A stretch of 51,665 nucleotides of DNA from Clostridia bacterium (GTDB lineage: Bacteria > Bacillota > Clostridia > Oscillospirales > CAG-272), in NCBI GenBank assembly GCA_017472285.1, contig JAFUQQ010000056.1:1-51665 (forward strand). The letters run 5' to 3'. Below, in pieces: positions 43,298-51,330 of this stretch; the stretch's first letter is position 1; every line of letters starts with the position of its first letter. The notes beneath the pieces were generated by a model. It did no database searches. It was not told where the DNA came from and saw only the letters and a program-made list of their open reading frames with translations. The position numbers and the translations under genes were made by a program.

Positions 43298-45177
43298 TTT
43301 GCTTTCGTTTTTGCAATCAGAATTTTGACTCTGCCCGTACCGATATGTTCAATCGGCCCCGTCGTGGGATTTGCGCCTCTCTTGTTGCCAAGAAGGTCGA
43401 AATCGACCGTAATAGGCGAACCGTCGGGATTTTCAAAGGGTGCTTCCGTAATACGCGGCATATCCAAGCGTTTGGTATCCACGACCTCCGCTTTGATATC
43501 GGCAAAACTTTCATCAATGGTCATTTCAAGGTAGACGTTGCCGTTTTCTACGGTGATCTTCGCATCCGATGCGGTATCGGTCTTAACGGAAGTATGATCT
43601 CTTTCATATGCGGGAACACCGTCCGCATAATAGTTATGCGCCGTATAAACGGGCTGTTGCACCTGTGCGTATTGTGCCGCATCGCATTTGCCGAATTTAT
43701 CCCAAACCGTCTGAATATATTCTTCCAGCGTATCGGGTGAGCCGTCGTAAAGTCCGAGACCAACGATAAAACGCTTATTTTCCGTCTTTTGCGTATTGGC
43801 AAAAATATTATTATAATAACGGTCGTCACCGCTGTAAACGAGTGAGCAACCCATCATTTCTGTGGAATGAGGCAGATGATATGGCGTGGAACGGTCATAA
43901 ACTTCGTATTTATACATACCGCCGAGGAACAGATTGTGAACGTATGCGCCGCCTTGCGCCGCATTCTGAAAGTTCTGTTCCGAACCTAAAATATTGTTAT
44001 CCACGAGATGAGGACCGTGTGTCACTTCCCATTTCATATCAATGGTATTGTTATAGAAAATATTCGAGCTGAGTCTTGCGCCTTGTGCCTGCCAGTCGAG
44101 CCAGACACCCATATGAGAGTCGTGAATCAAATTGTGATGCATCTGCGTATCGATAAGCGCATGAAGCTTGATCGCGCCTAGTTCATGACCCCAAAATTCG
44201 TTACGATTGCCGATATTGTAAATCTCATTGCCGTAAATCTCGGAATACGAACCGCCCATATGACCGACAACACCGTTCTGTCCGCAATTATAAATCAGAT
44301 TATTACGGATGATATGCGAACCGATGGTTTCTTTACTCCATCCCATACGGAAACCTGCAAGCATTGCTTCATACTGATAATTATAACCTGGTTTTCTGTG
44401 ATAACGGGTATACATATGATGTCCCGTGGAAATTTCTTTTCCAAGGCTGATCGCACTGCAACGCGCATCGTGAATGATATTATTCTCAATGATCCAACCT
44501 TTTGCCCAATGCGGTCCGATCATACCGACCTGATCGGCTGTGGGCGGTGCCCAAGGGGTTGCCGCATGCGCGATCTCAAAACCGCGAAGCGTGATATAAT
44601 TGATCCCCGTCTTTTCGGGAACGAAACAGGACTGTCTGACGTTGATCTCCGTCAAAGCCGCGTTCGGATCGTTTTCACAAAAATTTGCCGTAATGACCGT
44701 GATATCTTCCAGAACCTCGGCGCACCAAGTCATTTCTTTTTCCGCACATTCCTCTTTGTGAGAAGCCTCGATCAGCGGTTCTCCGTCAAAATAGACCATA
44801 CCCGTATGACGTTTGTAATCGAGAGGACGCGCCATCCAGTCACCGTCGATCTCAACTTCATAAGGGTTATAATCCCCAAACATCGTGTTATCGACAGAAA
44901 CAGTCCAAAGACCGTCTTTTTTCTCCCAACCGTTTACGATCTCCGAGCCTTTGATGACTGCTTTTTCACCTTCAGCCGCCATATAAGTAATACGACCAAG
45001 TTCGTTTCTTGCGCCATGTTCGGGATTTACGTATTCACGGTATTCTCCCTCATGAACGATGACCGTATCGCCCTCGTCAGCCAGACGCGCCGCATGGGCA
45101 ATCGTCAGAAACGGACTTTCTTTCGTACCGTCATTTTTATCGTTGCCATATTTCGCAACATGATATTCTCTTGCCAT
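43294..45177 (-). CDS. Right-handed beta-helix protein, candidate carbohydrate-active enzyme
   Basis: 627 residues, ATG behind TAGGAG. An opening DUF1565-type motif (YHVAKYGNDKNDGTKESPFL) and repeated beta-helix coils with NNIIHDA, RNNLIYNCGQNG, GNEIYNIGN, HHNLIHDSHMG and SNIFYNNTI; a C-terminal sandwich-like part follows. This is the look of GH141-like or similar pectin- and fucoside-active helices. No signal peptide is visible, so it would act inside the cell on imported oligosaccharides, unless the export route is unusual. It is translationally coupled to the HAD gene. Confidence 0.8.
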   Translation of the reverse strand: MAREYHVAKYGNDKNDGTKESPFLTIAHAARLADEGDTVIVHEGEYREYVNPEHGARNELGRITYMAAEGEKAVIKGSEIVNGWEKKDGLWTVSVDNTMFGDYNPYEVEIDGDWMARPLDYKRHTGMVYFDGEPLIEASHKEECAEKEMTWCAEVLEDITVITANFCENDPNAALTEINVRQSCFVPEKTGINYITLRGFEIAHAATPWAPPTADQVGMIGPHWAKGWIIENNIIHDARCSAISLGKEISTGHHMYTRYHRKPGYNYQYEAMLAGFRMGWSKETIGSHIIRNNLIYNCGQNGVVGHMGGSYSEIYGNEIYNIGNRNEFWGHELGAIKLHALIDTQMHHNLIHDSHMGVWLDWQAQGARLSSNIFYNNTIDMKWEVTHGPHLVDNNILGSEQNFQNAAQGGAYVHNLFLGGMYKYEVYDRSTPYHLPHSTEMMGCSLVYSGDDRYYNNIFANTQKTENKRFIVGLGLYDGSPDTLEEYIQTVWDKFGKCDAAQYAQVQQPVYTAHNYYADGVPAYERDHTSVKTDTASDAKITVENGNVYLEMTIDESFADIKAEVVDTKRLDMPRITEAPFENPDGSPITVDFDLLGNKRGANPTTGPIEHIGTGRVKILIAKTKAK

Positions 45178-45275
45178 AAAATCTTTCTCCTAACAAAAAA
45201 TATTTCCGTTATCAGTTTAACATACCATGCAAAAAAATACAAGTGTATCTTAATTGTAAATTTTTTATTTTTCCC

Positions 45276-45323
45276 TTGATTTACCTGTTATCATTTATTA
45301 TAATAATGATTAAGAAGGTAAAT
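45276..45323 (+). promoter_or_regulatory. Promoter with an embracing dyad
   Basis: TTGATT (45276-45281), 17-base spacer, TATAAT (45299-45304). An interrupted inverted repeat surrounds it: ATTTACCT (45279-45286) with AGGTAAAT (45316-45323), and ATCATT with AATGAT nearer the centre. A regulator could bind here. Confidence 0.6.
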
Positions 45324-45348
45324 TATTTTTTATTTGAAAGGAATACCT

Positions 45349-45987
45349 ATGAAAAAATCGAGTATGATCTTCTATTCCCTACTTGCTGTTTTTGTCCTTG
45401 CCTTTACCGCATGGGGAATTTCAGAAACCGTAGGAAGTGAATCTTATAATTATGAGGGACATATCGTTGATATCCGAGAAGAAAACGGCAATACCGTCAT
45501 TACCACTTTAAACGGCGATAAAAGATGGAATTTCACGATCAAATGGTATACGAAAAAGAAAATGGAAACATCCAACAACAAATTGGAGATTGGCGATTTC
45601 GTTCTTTTGACAACGACCCATTTCAGTGATACGAATATCAAAAAAATGCGCGTATCCGACGGATATATCCACGAAGGTAAACTCGTTTACTTTAACGAAG
45701 CAGACGGTGCGTTTTTGCTTTATGAGAATCCTGAAACCCAAACCAAGCATCTCTTTCACCTCGTTTCTTTTGAAAATCGTGCTATCAACGGACATTTTGG
45801 CGAAAAGATCAGAATTTACCGCAGTTTTGGTCTGCCGTATATAGTCCCTCCGATTTCAGAGGATCTTTCTTTGCTTATCAATTGCACCGAAAAAATTGCC
45901 AATGCGAATACCCCCGCCTTTGACGAAAAAGAGCTTACCCTGATCGAATCTCTGCATTATACGCTCAAGGAGCACATAGAGGAATGA
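45349..45987 (+). CDS. Exported protein of unknown function
   Basis: 212 residues from the ATG at 45349 (AAAGGA eight bases upstream). An N-terminal hydrophobic helix (MIFYSLLAVFVLAFTAWGI) is a signal or anchor. The next ~75 residues have an OB-like beta pattern (YEGHIVDIREENGNTVITTL ... GDFVLLTT), followed by an alpha/beta part. No family recognised. The stop overlaps the next ATG by four bases. Confidence 0.7.
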   Translation: MKKSSMIFYSLLAVFVLAFTAWGISETVGSESYNYEGHIVDIREENGNTVITTLNGDKRWNFTIKWYTKKKMETSNNKLEIGDFVLLTTTHFSDTNIKKMRVSDGYIHEGKLVYFNEADGAFLLYENPETQTKHLFHLVSFENRAINGHFGEKIRIYRSFGLPYIVPPISEDLSLLINCTEKIANANTPAFDEKELTLIESLHYTLKEHIEE

Positions 45988-46379
45988 AACATTGTCCCAC
46001 TTGCAAAATGACCGTCGATGAAGAAAACGAATGTCCGTTCTGCAGCAGTAATCTGACCTATGAACCAACCGTCAGCGAAGAAAAAGAACACATTATCTGG
46101 AATCGTTATTATTTCGCTTACATATTCAAAAACAGTTGGTTTTCTCTTAGTTGTATTCTCATCGGTATGGTCAAAATCATTCTGACAAGACCGCCACTTA
46201 GCGTACTTTTTCTCCTCGCGGTGCTCTTTGCGCTCGTTTCGCTTTCTGCATCTATCTTTCAAAGACGGCTTGCCAACAAGCTAAAGAAAATTTTCAATGA
46301 AGATTATATCCCGCTTGAGATCGGATTTGAAAAATATATCATCGGCGCGGTCGCGCTCGTCATGTTTTTGTTTCTATAA
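45984..46379 (+). CDS. Zinc-ribbon protein with membrane helices
   Basis: 131 residues. N-terminal ribbon MKHCPTCKMTVDEENECPFC (two CxxC pairs), then three hydrophobic segments (WFSLSCILIGMVKIIL, VLFLLAVLFALVSLSASIF, and a C-terminal YIIGAVALVMFLFL). It is coupled to the exported protein before it. The layout, ribbon plus membrane helices beside an exported partner, resembles the operon at 39925-41304. Confidence 0.7.
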   Translation: MKHCPTCKMTVDEENECPFCSSNLTYEPTVSEEKEHIIWNRYYFAYIFKNSWFSLSCILIGMVKIILTRPPLSVLFLLAVLFALVSLSASIFQRRLANKLKKIFNEDYIPLEIGFEKYIIGAVALVMFLFL

Positions 46380-46383
46380 AACC

Positions 46384-46415
46384 AAAAAGGGACTCAATCG
46401 AGTCCCTTTTTTCTT
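46384..46415. terminator. Bidirectional terminator
   Basis: AAAAAGGGACT / AGTCCCTTTTT around CAATCG serves the zinc-ribbon operon from the left and the ABC exporter genes from the right. Confidence 0.85.
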
Positions 46416-46416
46416 A

Positions 46417-48303
46417 TCAAGTCGCAATGCCCGCAAACTGTGACATATAAAGGTTATAGTACACACCTTTCTCGGCGAGGAGTTCATCATGATTACCCGC
46501 TTCACAGATCTTACCGCCGTCAAGAACGATGATCTGATCGGCATCACGAATCGTGGAAAGACGATGCGCAATAATGAGGGTTGTTCTGCCCTTCATCAGA
46601 TTCAGCATCGCTTCCTGAATACGCATTTCCGTACGAGTATCAACGCTGGAAGTCGCTTCGTCAAGAATGAGGATCTTCGGGTCTGCAAGCACCGCTCTCG
46701 CAATGGAAAGGAGCTGACGCTGACCGTTACTGATATTGCCGCCCGATTCGGTGAGCATCGTATCGTAATTGTCCTTCATTCTGCCGATGAAACGGTGTGC
46801 ATTTGCCGTCACAGCCGCCGCATGCACTTCTTCGATCGTCGCATCGGGTTTACCATAACGGATATTGGCTTCAATGGTATCCGTAAAGAGTACGGTATCC
46901 TGCAAAACGATGGCAATATTTTTACGGAGCGTATCTTTGGGAATATCACGAATATCAAAACCGTCAAGCAAAATTTCACCCGAATCAACTTCATAAAAAC
47001 GAGTCAAAAGATTGATAATCGTTGTTTTGCCTGAACCGGTTTTACCAACAATAGCAATTTTCTGACCTTTTTCAACTTCAAGATTGAAATCTTTCAGAAC
47101 AGGTTCTCCCTCAACGTAAGAGAAGTGGATATTTTTAAAGGAAAGATTACCTTGCATCGTATCGGTAAAGAGTCTTCTCTTGCCTTCATCGATCTCGGAA
47201 GGCTCATCCATGATCTCAAAGACACGTTCCGCACCGCTGATTGCATTGAGAATCGCCGTGAACTGATGGGCGATTTCATTGATCGGACGGGTGAACTGTT
47301 TAGAAAACTGAATGAAAAGGAATACCGTTGCAACGGGGAATTTGCCATTCAAAGAGAAAATAACGCCGATAATAACAATGATAAGAAAACCGATATTATT
47401 GACAACGTTCATGAGCGGACCCATGATACCGCCGAAAATTTCTGCTTTGATACCGGTTTTTCGCAGCTCATTGCTGATCTTACCGAAGCGTTCAATGGTG
47501 ACTTCTTCACGGGAAAACGCCATAATGGTGCGGTAACCCATCACACTTTCTTCCACTTCCGCATTGAGTTCACCGAGAAGCTTCTGCTGACGGACGAAAT
47601 AACGGCGGACGCGTTTGGTTACAAAAGACGTAACGAGGATCGTAACGGGAATCGTCACCACGCTGATGAGCGTCATTTCCCAGCTATGATACAGCATGAT
47701 AACAAGCGCACCGCTGATCGTAATCAGACAGGAGATCAGGGACGTTACGGACTGAGAAATGGTATTGGAAATATTTTCGATATCGTTGGTCATGCGGCTC
47801 ATGATATCGCCGTGCGGATGATTGTCTATGTATTTGATGGGAAGCTTTTCGATACGACGGAACAGATCGTTACGCATCGTGCGTACCGTTCCTTGCGAAA
47901 GCTTTGCGGAAAGGCGTGTCTGTACGAACGTAAATGCGGAGGAACAAAGGAAAAGCAATGCCAGCAGTCCGAGAATTTTTGCCATTGCGACAAAATCCAC
48001 ACGCGGAATACCGTCTATGATTTCCATATAGCCTTGTTTATCGATCGGTGTCAGATAATTGAGCGCTTCCGTTTGCAAGATGGGCGAAGCCAAAGTTACA
48101 AGCGCAGAAACGATAACACAAACGATCATAACAAGAAGCAAAAGCTTGCTTTTACCGATATAAGAAAGCAATCTGCCTGCTGTTTTCTTCAGATTTTTCG
48201 GTTTTTCAACGACCATCGGACCGCGTCTTCTGCCGCCGGGCATACCCGGACCGCCGGGACCACCCATTTCATTCGGGTTCTTTTTCGGAGCGTTGTTATT
48301 CAA
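46417..48303 (-). CDS. ABC exporter half-transporter 2 (canonical Walker B)
   Basis: About 628 residues from a TTG at 48303 (AGGTGA five bases upstream); a GTG at 48312 is the alternative. A Gly/Pro/Arg-rich N-terminal tail (GGPGGPGMPGGRRRGP), six membrane helices and an ATPase domain: Walker A GKTGSGKTTI, signature ISNGQRQ in place of LSGGQ, Walker B ILILDEATSS with the catalytic Glu, H-loop IAHRLST. Deviating signature here and missing Glu in the partner fall in the same ATP site, so the pair is a heterodimer with one degenerate site (LmrCD/TM287-288 type). Substrate unknown; control by MarR suggests drugs or peptides. Confidence 0.92.
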   Translation of the reverse strand: MNNNAPKKNPNEMGGPGGPGMPGGRRRGPMVVEKPKNLKKTAGRLLSYIGKSKLLLLVMIVCVIVSALVTLASPILQTEALNYLTPIDKQGYMEIIDGIPRVDFVAMAKILGLLALLFLCSSAFTFVQTRLSAKLSQGTVRTMRNDLFRRIEKLPIKYIDNHPHGDIMSRMTNDIENISNTISQSVTSLISCLITISGALVIMLYHSWEMTLISVVTIPVTILVTSFVTKRVRRYFVRQQKLLGELNAEVEESVMGYRTIMAFSREEVTIERFGKISNELRKTGIKAEIFGGIMGPLMNVVNNIGFLIIVIIGVIFSLNGKFPVATVFLFIQFSKQFTRPINEIAHQFTAILNAISGAERVFEIMDEPSEIDEGKRRLFTDTMQGNLSFKNIHFSYVEGEPVLKDFNLEVEKGQKIAIVGKTGSGKTTIINLLTRFYEVDSGEILLDGFDIRDIPKDTLRKNIAIVLQDTVLFTDTIEANIRYGKPDATIEEVHAAAVTANAHRFIGRMKDNYDTMLTESGGNISNGQRQLLSIARAVLADPKILILDEATSSVDTRTEMRIQEAMLNLMKGRTTLIIAHRLSTIRDADQIIVLDGGKICEAGNHDELLAEKGVYYNLYMSQFAGIAT

Positions 48304-50044
48304 TACTTTCACCTCGTTTCAACTGAGATTCATAAATATCACGGTAAACAGCACTTGTTCCCAAAAGTTCATCATGCGTACCGATCGCAGCGATCGTACC
48401 GCCATCCAGAACGAGAATACGGTCTGCACTCATGACGGATGCCACGCGCTGTGCAATCGTAATAACAGTCAGATCGGAAAGTTTTTCGCGGAGTGCCTTC
48501 TGGAGTCTTGCGCTCGTCGCAACGTCAAGCGCGGACATACTATCGTCAAAGATCAGAACGTCGGGATTTTTCAGGAGTGCGCGCGCAATGGCAAGACGCT
48601 GTTTCTGACCGCCCGAAAGAGATGCACCCTTTTCGGAGATCATCGTATCATAACCCGCGGCAAAATTACCGATAAATTCTTCCGCCTGTGCGATTCTTGC
48701 TGCTTCGCGGAGTTCTTCATCCGTTGCGTTCGGATTGCCCCAACGAAGATTTTCCGCAACCGTTCCCGAGAAAAGTTCGCTCTTTTGCAGAACGTAAGCA
48801 ATCTTGGTACGGAGCATTTTGACTTTATAATCCTTGACAGGAACACCGTCAAGAAAAATTTCCCCTTCAACAGGATCATAATAACGCGGAATCATCTGCA
48901 CGAATGAGGTCTTACCCGAACCCGTCGCGCCGAGGATCGCAATATTTTCACCCGCTTTGATATCGACGTTGATATCTTTCAGGATCGGAGAACCCGTCGT
49001 ATTCGGATAACGGAATTTGACGTTTTTGAAAACGACGTGACCTTTTTTGGTTTCTTCGCCGTCGCCTTCATAAGCACCGTCACGGATGACGGGATATGCA
49101 TCCATCACTTCATTGATACGTTTCGCAGATGCTTGCGCACGGGAAATGAATTGGAACATATTGGAGAACATCATAACGGAGTTCAGAATCTGCGTGATAT
49201 AAAGAATGACCGCCGTTACGTCACCGACGAGAAGTACACCGCTCTGTACTTCATAACCGCCGAGCAAAATCACCGCGATAACCGTGAGATTCATAATAAT
49301 CATCATGAGCGGAGAAAGAAAAGCGAGCGTAAACTGCACGCGAATCATACGGTTATAAAGATCATCGTTCGCTTTGGAAAAGCGTTCGATCTCATGCTGT
49401 TCACGGACGTAAGCCTTGACAACGCGCGCGCCCGTTACGTTTTCCTGAACGACCGCATTGACGTTATCGAGTTTGACCTGTACGTCATCAAACATCGGAC
49501 GGACTTTACGCATAACGAAATATACGACAAGAAGCTGAATCGGAAGCGAGATCAGGATAACGATACCGAATTTGGGATTCAGCGCAATCGCCATGACGAT
49601 ACCGCCGACGAACATGATGGGTGAACGGAAGAACATACGAAGTGCCATTGCCACGAAATTCTGCATCATCGTGATATCGTTCGTGAGTCTTGTTACCAAA
49701 GAACCAACGGTAAAACGGTCCGTTTGTTCGGGGGAAAGGGACATAACGTGAGAAAATGCGTCACGGCGCAGATCGTTACCGAAACTCTGGGATGCCGCAG
49801 AAGCAAAACCCGCTGCACCAAGTCCCGTCAGACCGCCAACCACGACCAAACAGATCATAAGTACGCCATTTTTCGCAACGACGGCAAGACCTTCTTCCAC
49901 AGAAGAAGCATACAAACTGTCATTGACGATTGTTGACATGATCGTCGGAAGCGCAAGGTCAACGAGAACTTCAAGAATCATACAGAGAGGAGAACAGATC
50001 GCAATATACCAATAAGGCTTCAGATATTTCAGGAGTTTTTTCAT
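48296..50044 (-). CDS. ABC exporter half-transporter 1 (degenerate Walker B)
   Basis: 582 residues. Six membrane helices, then an ATPase domain: Walker A GATGSGKTSF, signature LSGGQKQR and Walker B VLIFDDSMSALD, in which the catalytic Glu is Asp. The switch His is replaced by Gln (IAQRVAS). Such changes mark the non-hydrolysing site of heterodimeric exporters, so it works with the next gene. It overlaps marR by four bases and the partner gene by about eight, which couples all three. Confidence 0.93.
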   Translation of the reverse strand: MKKLLKYLKPYWYIAICSPLCMILEVLVDLALPTIMSTIVNDSLYASSVEEGLAVVAKNGVLMICLVVVGGLTGLGAAGFASAASQSFGNDLRRDAFSHVMSLSPEQTDRFTVGSLVTRLTNDITMMQNFVAMALRMFFRSPIMFVGGIVMAIALNPKFGIVILISLPIQLLVVYFVMRKVRPMFDDVQVKLDNVNAVVQENVTGARVVKAYVREQHEIERFSKANDDLYNRMIRVQFTLAFLSPLMMIIMNLTVIAVILLGGYEVQSGVLLVGDVTAVILYITQILNSVMMFSNMFQFISRAQASAKRINEVMDAYPVIRDGAYEGDGEETKKGHVVFKNVKFRYPNTTGSPILKDINVDIKAGENIAILGATGSGKTSFVQMIPRYYDPVEGEIFLDGVPVKDYKVKMLRTKIAYVLQKSELFSGTVAENLRWGNPNATDEELREAARIAQAEEFIGNFAAGYDTMISEKGASLSGGQKQRLAIARALLKNPDVLIFDDSMSALDVATSARLQKALREKLSDLTVITIAQRVASVMSADRILVLDGGTIAAIGTHDELLGTSAVYRDIYESQLKRGESIE

Positions 50045-50508
50045 TTTTTCGTTCCTCCCTCCGTACCATCGGCGATTTCAAGCAGATTGGAACGCATTTT
50101 TTTCAGAATATCGCAAAGAAAAGCCTGTTCTTCTTCGGAAATAGTCTGCGCAAGGATATCTTCACATTCCATCACTTTGGCAAAGAGTTTTCTGTCAAGC
50201 TCTCTGCCCTTTTCCGTGATATAAACACGGGTCTGGCGCATATCAATCTTGTCTGTTTCACGGCGGACCAGTCCTTCTTCCTCCATTTTTTTGAGTGTCA
50301 CACTGATCGTGGGTGCTTTGAAATGGGAATCTTTCACGATATCGATCTGTGTCACACCGTCTTCTCTTACGAGAAAACGCAGGATCTGATGATAACCGTT
50401 TTTGAAACCGAGATCGTCAGACTGTTTTTTGATCCTGTCATGAAATAATTTGGATATTTCATTAATCAATCTGCCCGGTTTTAACGGTTGGCATGAGTTT
50501 TTTTGCAT
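50041..50508 (-). CDS. MarR-family repressor of the ABC exporter
   Basis: 155 residues from the ATG at 50508 (GGAAGA upstream); the ATG at 50526 lacks a site. Winged helix: VTQIDIVKDSHFKAPTISVT as recognition part, then RRETDKIDMRQTRVYITEKG as wing with the family's D-x-R-x. MarR proteins repress drug-export genes and release DNA on binding ligand. A perfect 18-bp palindrome sits between the -10 box and the start, so autoregulation of the whole exporter operon is likely. Confidence 0.92.
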   Translation of the reverse strand: MQKNSCQPLKPGRLINEISKLFHDRIKKQSDDLGFKNGYHQILRFLVREDGVTQIDIVKDSHFKAPTISVTLKKMEEEGLVRRETDKIDMRQTRVYITEKGRELDRKLFAKVMECEDILAQTISEEEQAFLCDILKKMRSNLLEIADGTEGGTKK

Positions 50509-50531
50509 AGGCAATCTTCCTTTCATAAAAT

Positions 50532-50549
50532 TAGTTAGTTAACTAACTA
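50532..50549 (-). promoter_or_regulatory. MarR operator palindrome
   Basis: TAGTTAGTTAACTAACTA, a perfect 18-bp palindrome two bases downstream of the -10 box. MarR proteins commonly bind TAGTTA-type dyads of this size. Confidence 0.75.
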
Positions 50550-50551
50550 TT

Positions 50552-50580
50552 ATTATATAAAGAAAAAGCCCCTTTGTCAA
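50552..50580 (-). promoter_or_regulatory. Promoter of marR and the ABC exporter
   Basis: On the - strand: TTGACA (50580-50575), 17-base spacer, TATAAT (50557-50552). The -35 box is the loop of the upstream gene's terminator. Confidence 0.8.
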
Positions 50581-50589
50581 GGGACTTTT
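50566..50589 (-). terminator. Terminator of the lipoprotein gene, overlapping the marR promoter
   Basis: On the - strand: AAAGTCCCTT pairs with AAGGGGCTTT (one G-U) around GACA, followed by TTCTTT. It shares bases with the -35 box of the next promoter. Confidence 0.6.
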
Positions 50590-50604
50590 ATCAAATATCT
50601 CCAT

Positions 50605-50958
50605 TTATTGCACGGGATGCGCCTTTGTCAGAATGATTTCATATACGTTTGCGATCTGCGCGGGAGATTTTCCTTTGATTTGACCGTCGTAAACGATCTG
50701 TATCCCATCGCCTGCCGTTAGAATATCCGAAGAAATCTGTTCTCCATCCTGTGTCACGGTGTCACAACGGCTGACGAAAAGATAATCTTCCGTTTCATCC
50801 AAAATACGAACGTAAAGTGTTTTTTCATATATCTTTTCGATTACGGCATCGAGCGTCACACGTTCAGGATTTTCGGGAACATCGGGCTTTTCTTCCGCGC
50901 AAGCCGACACCATAAGAACCGCAAAAATCAAAAATACACATAAAATCGTTTTTTTCAT
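50605..50958 (-). CDS. Small lipoprotein (DUF3221-like)
   Basis: 117 residues from the ATG at 50958 (GGGATGG upstream). Lipoprotein signal peptide with lipobox LMVSAC and Cys near residue 20. After a short linker, a small OB-like beta domain: VTLDAVIEKIYEKTLYVRIL, then YLFVSRCDTV and DGIQIVYDGQI. DUF3221-type lipoproteins look like this; function unknown. It would be anchored to the outer face of the membrane. Monocistronic by the terminator that follows. Confidence 0.75.
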   Translation of the reverse strand: MKKTILCVFLIFAVLMVSACAEEKPDVPENPERVTLDAVIEKIYEKTLYVRILDETEDYLFVSRCDTVTQDGEQISSDILTAGDGIQIVYDGQIKGKSPAQIANVYEIILTKAHPVQ

Positions 50959-51025
50959 AAATACCATCCCTTTTCGATTGAAAATATCTCTTATATTATA
51001 TAGTCGAAAAAAGTCGGAAAAAATC

Positions 51026-51286
51026 TCACCTTTTTTGAAAAAATTTTAAAAATTTTTTCATTAAATCTTCGTCAAAGAGATCGCCCGGTCTGATGCCGAA
51101 ATTTTCCTGAATCTTATAAAAGATCAGGCAATTCAACCGCGGCGGTATTTTTCCGTTTTCAAGGGAATTTAAACTTTTGATTCCGATTTCCAAAATTTTT
51201 GCCATTTCTTTTTTGGAAAGTCCATATTCCAAACGAATCTTTCTGATGTTTTCGCAAAATATTTGTACATCCTTGTCAGTTTTCAT
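51026..51286 (-). CDS. XRE-family regulator
   Basis: 86 residues, ATG behind AAGGAG. One HTH: CENIRKIRLEYGLSKKEMAK, then ILEIGIKSLNSLENGKIPPR, plus a C-terminal helix and GIRPGDLFDED. A near-palindrome just upstream (51301-51330) is probably its own operator. No divergent target gene is apparent, so its targets lie elsewhere or it regulates itself. Confidence 0.85.
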   Translation of the reverse strand: MKTDKDVQIFCENIRKIRLEYGLSKKEMAKILEIGIKSLNSLENGKIPPRLNCLIFYKIQENFGIRPGDLFDEDLMKKFLKFFQKR

Positions 51287-51300
51287 AGCTTTTTCTCCTT

Positions 51301-51330
51301 ATAATGTGTAATAATAATATTATACATTAT
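51301..51330 (-). promoter_or_regulatory. Dyad operator of the XRE gene
   Basis: ATAATGTGTAATA and TATTATACATTAT, 12 of 13 positions symmetric, four bases apart. On the - strand the dyad contains a TATAAT at the place of a -10 box, so repressor and polymerase would compete. Confidence 0.6.
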
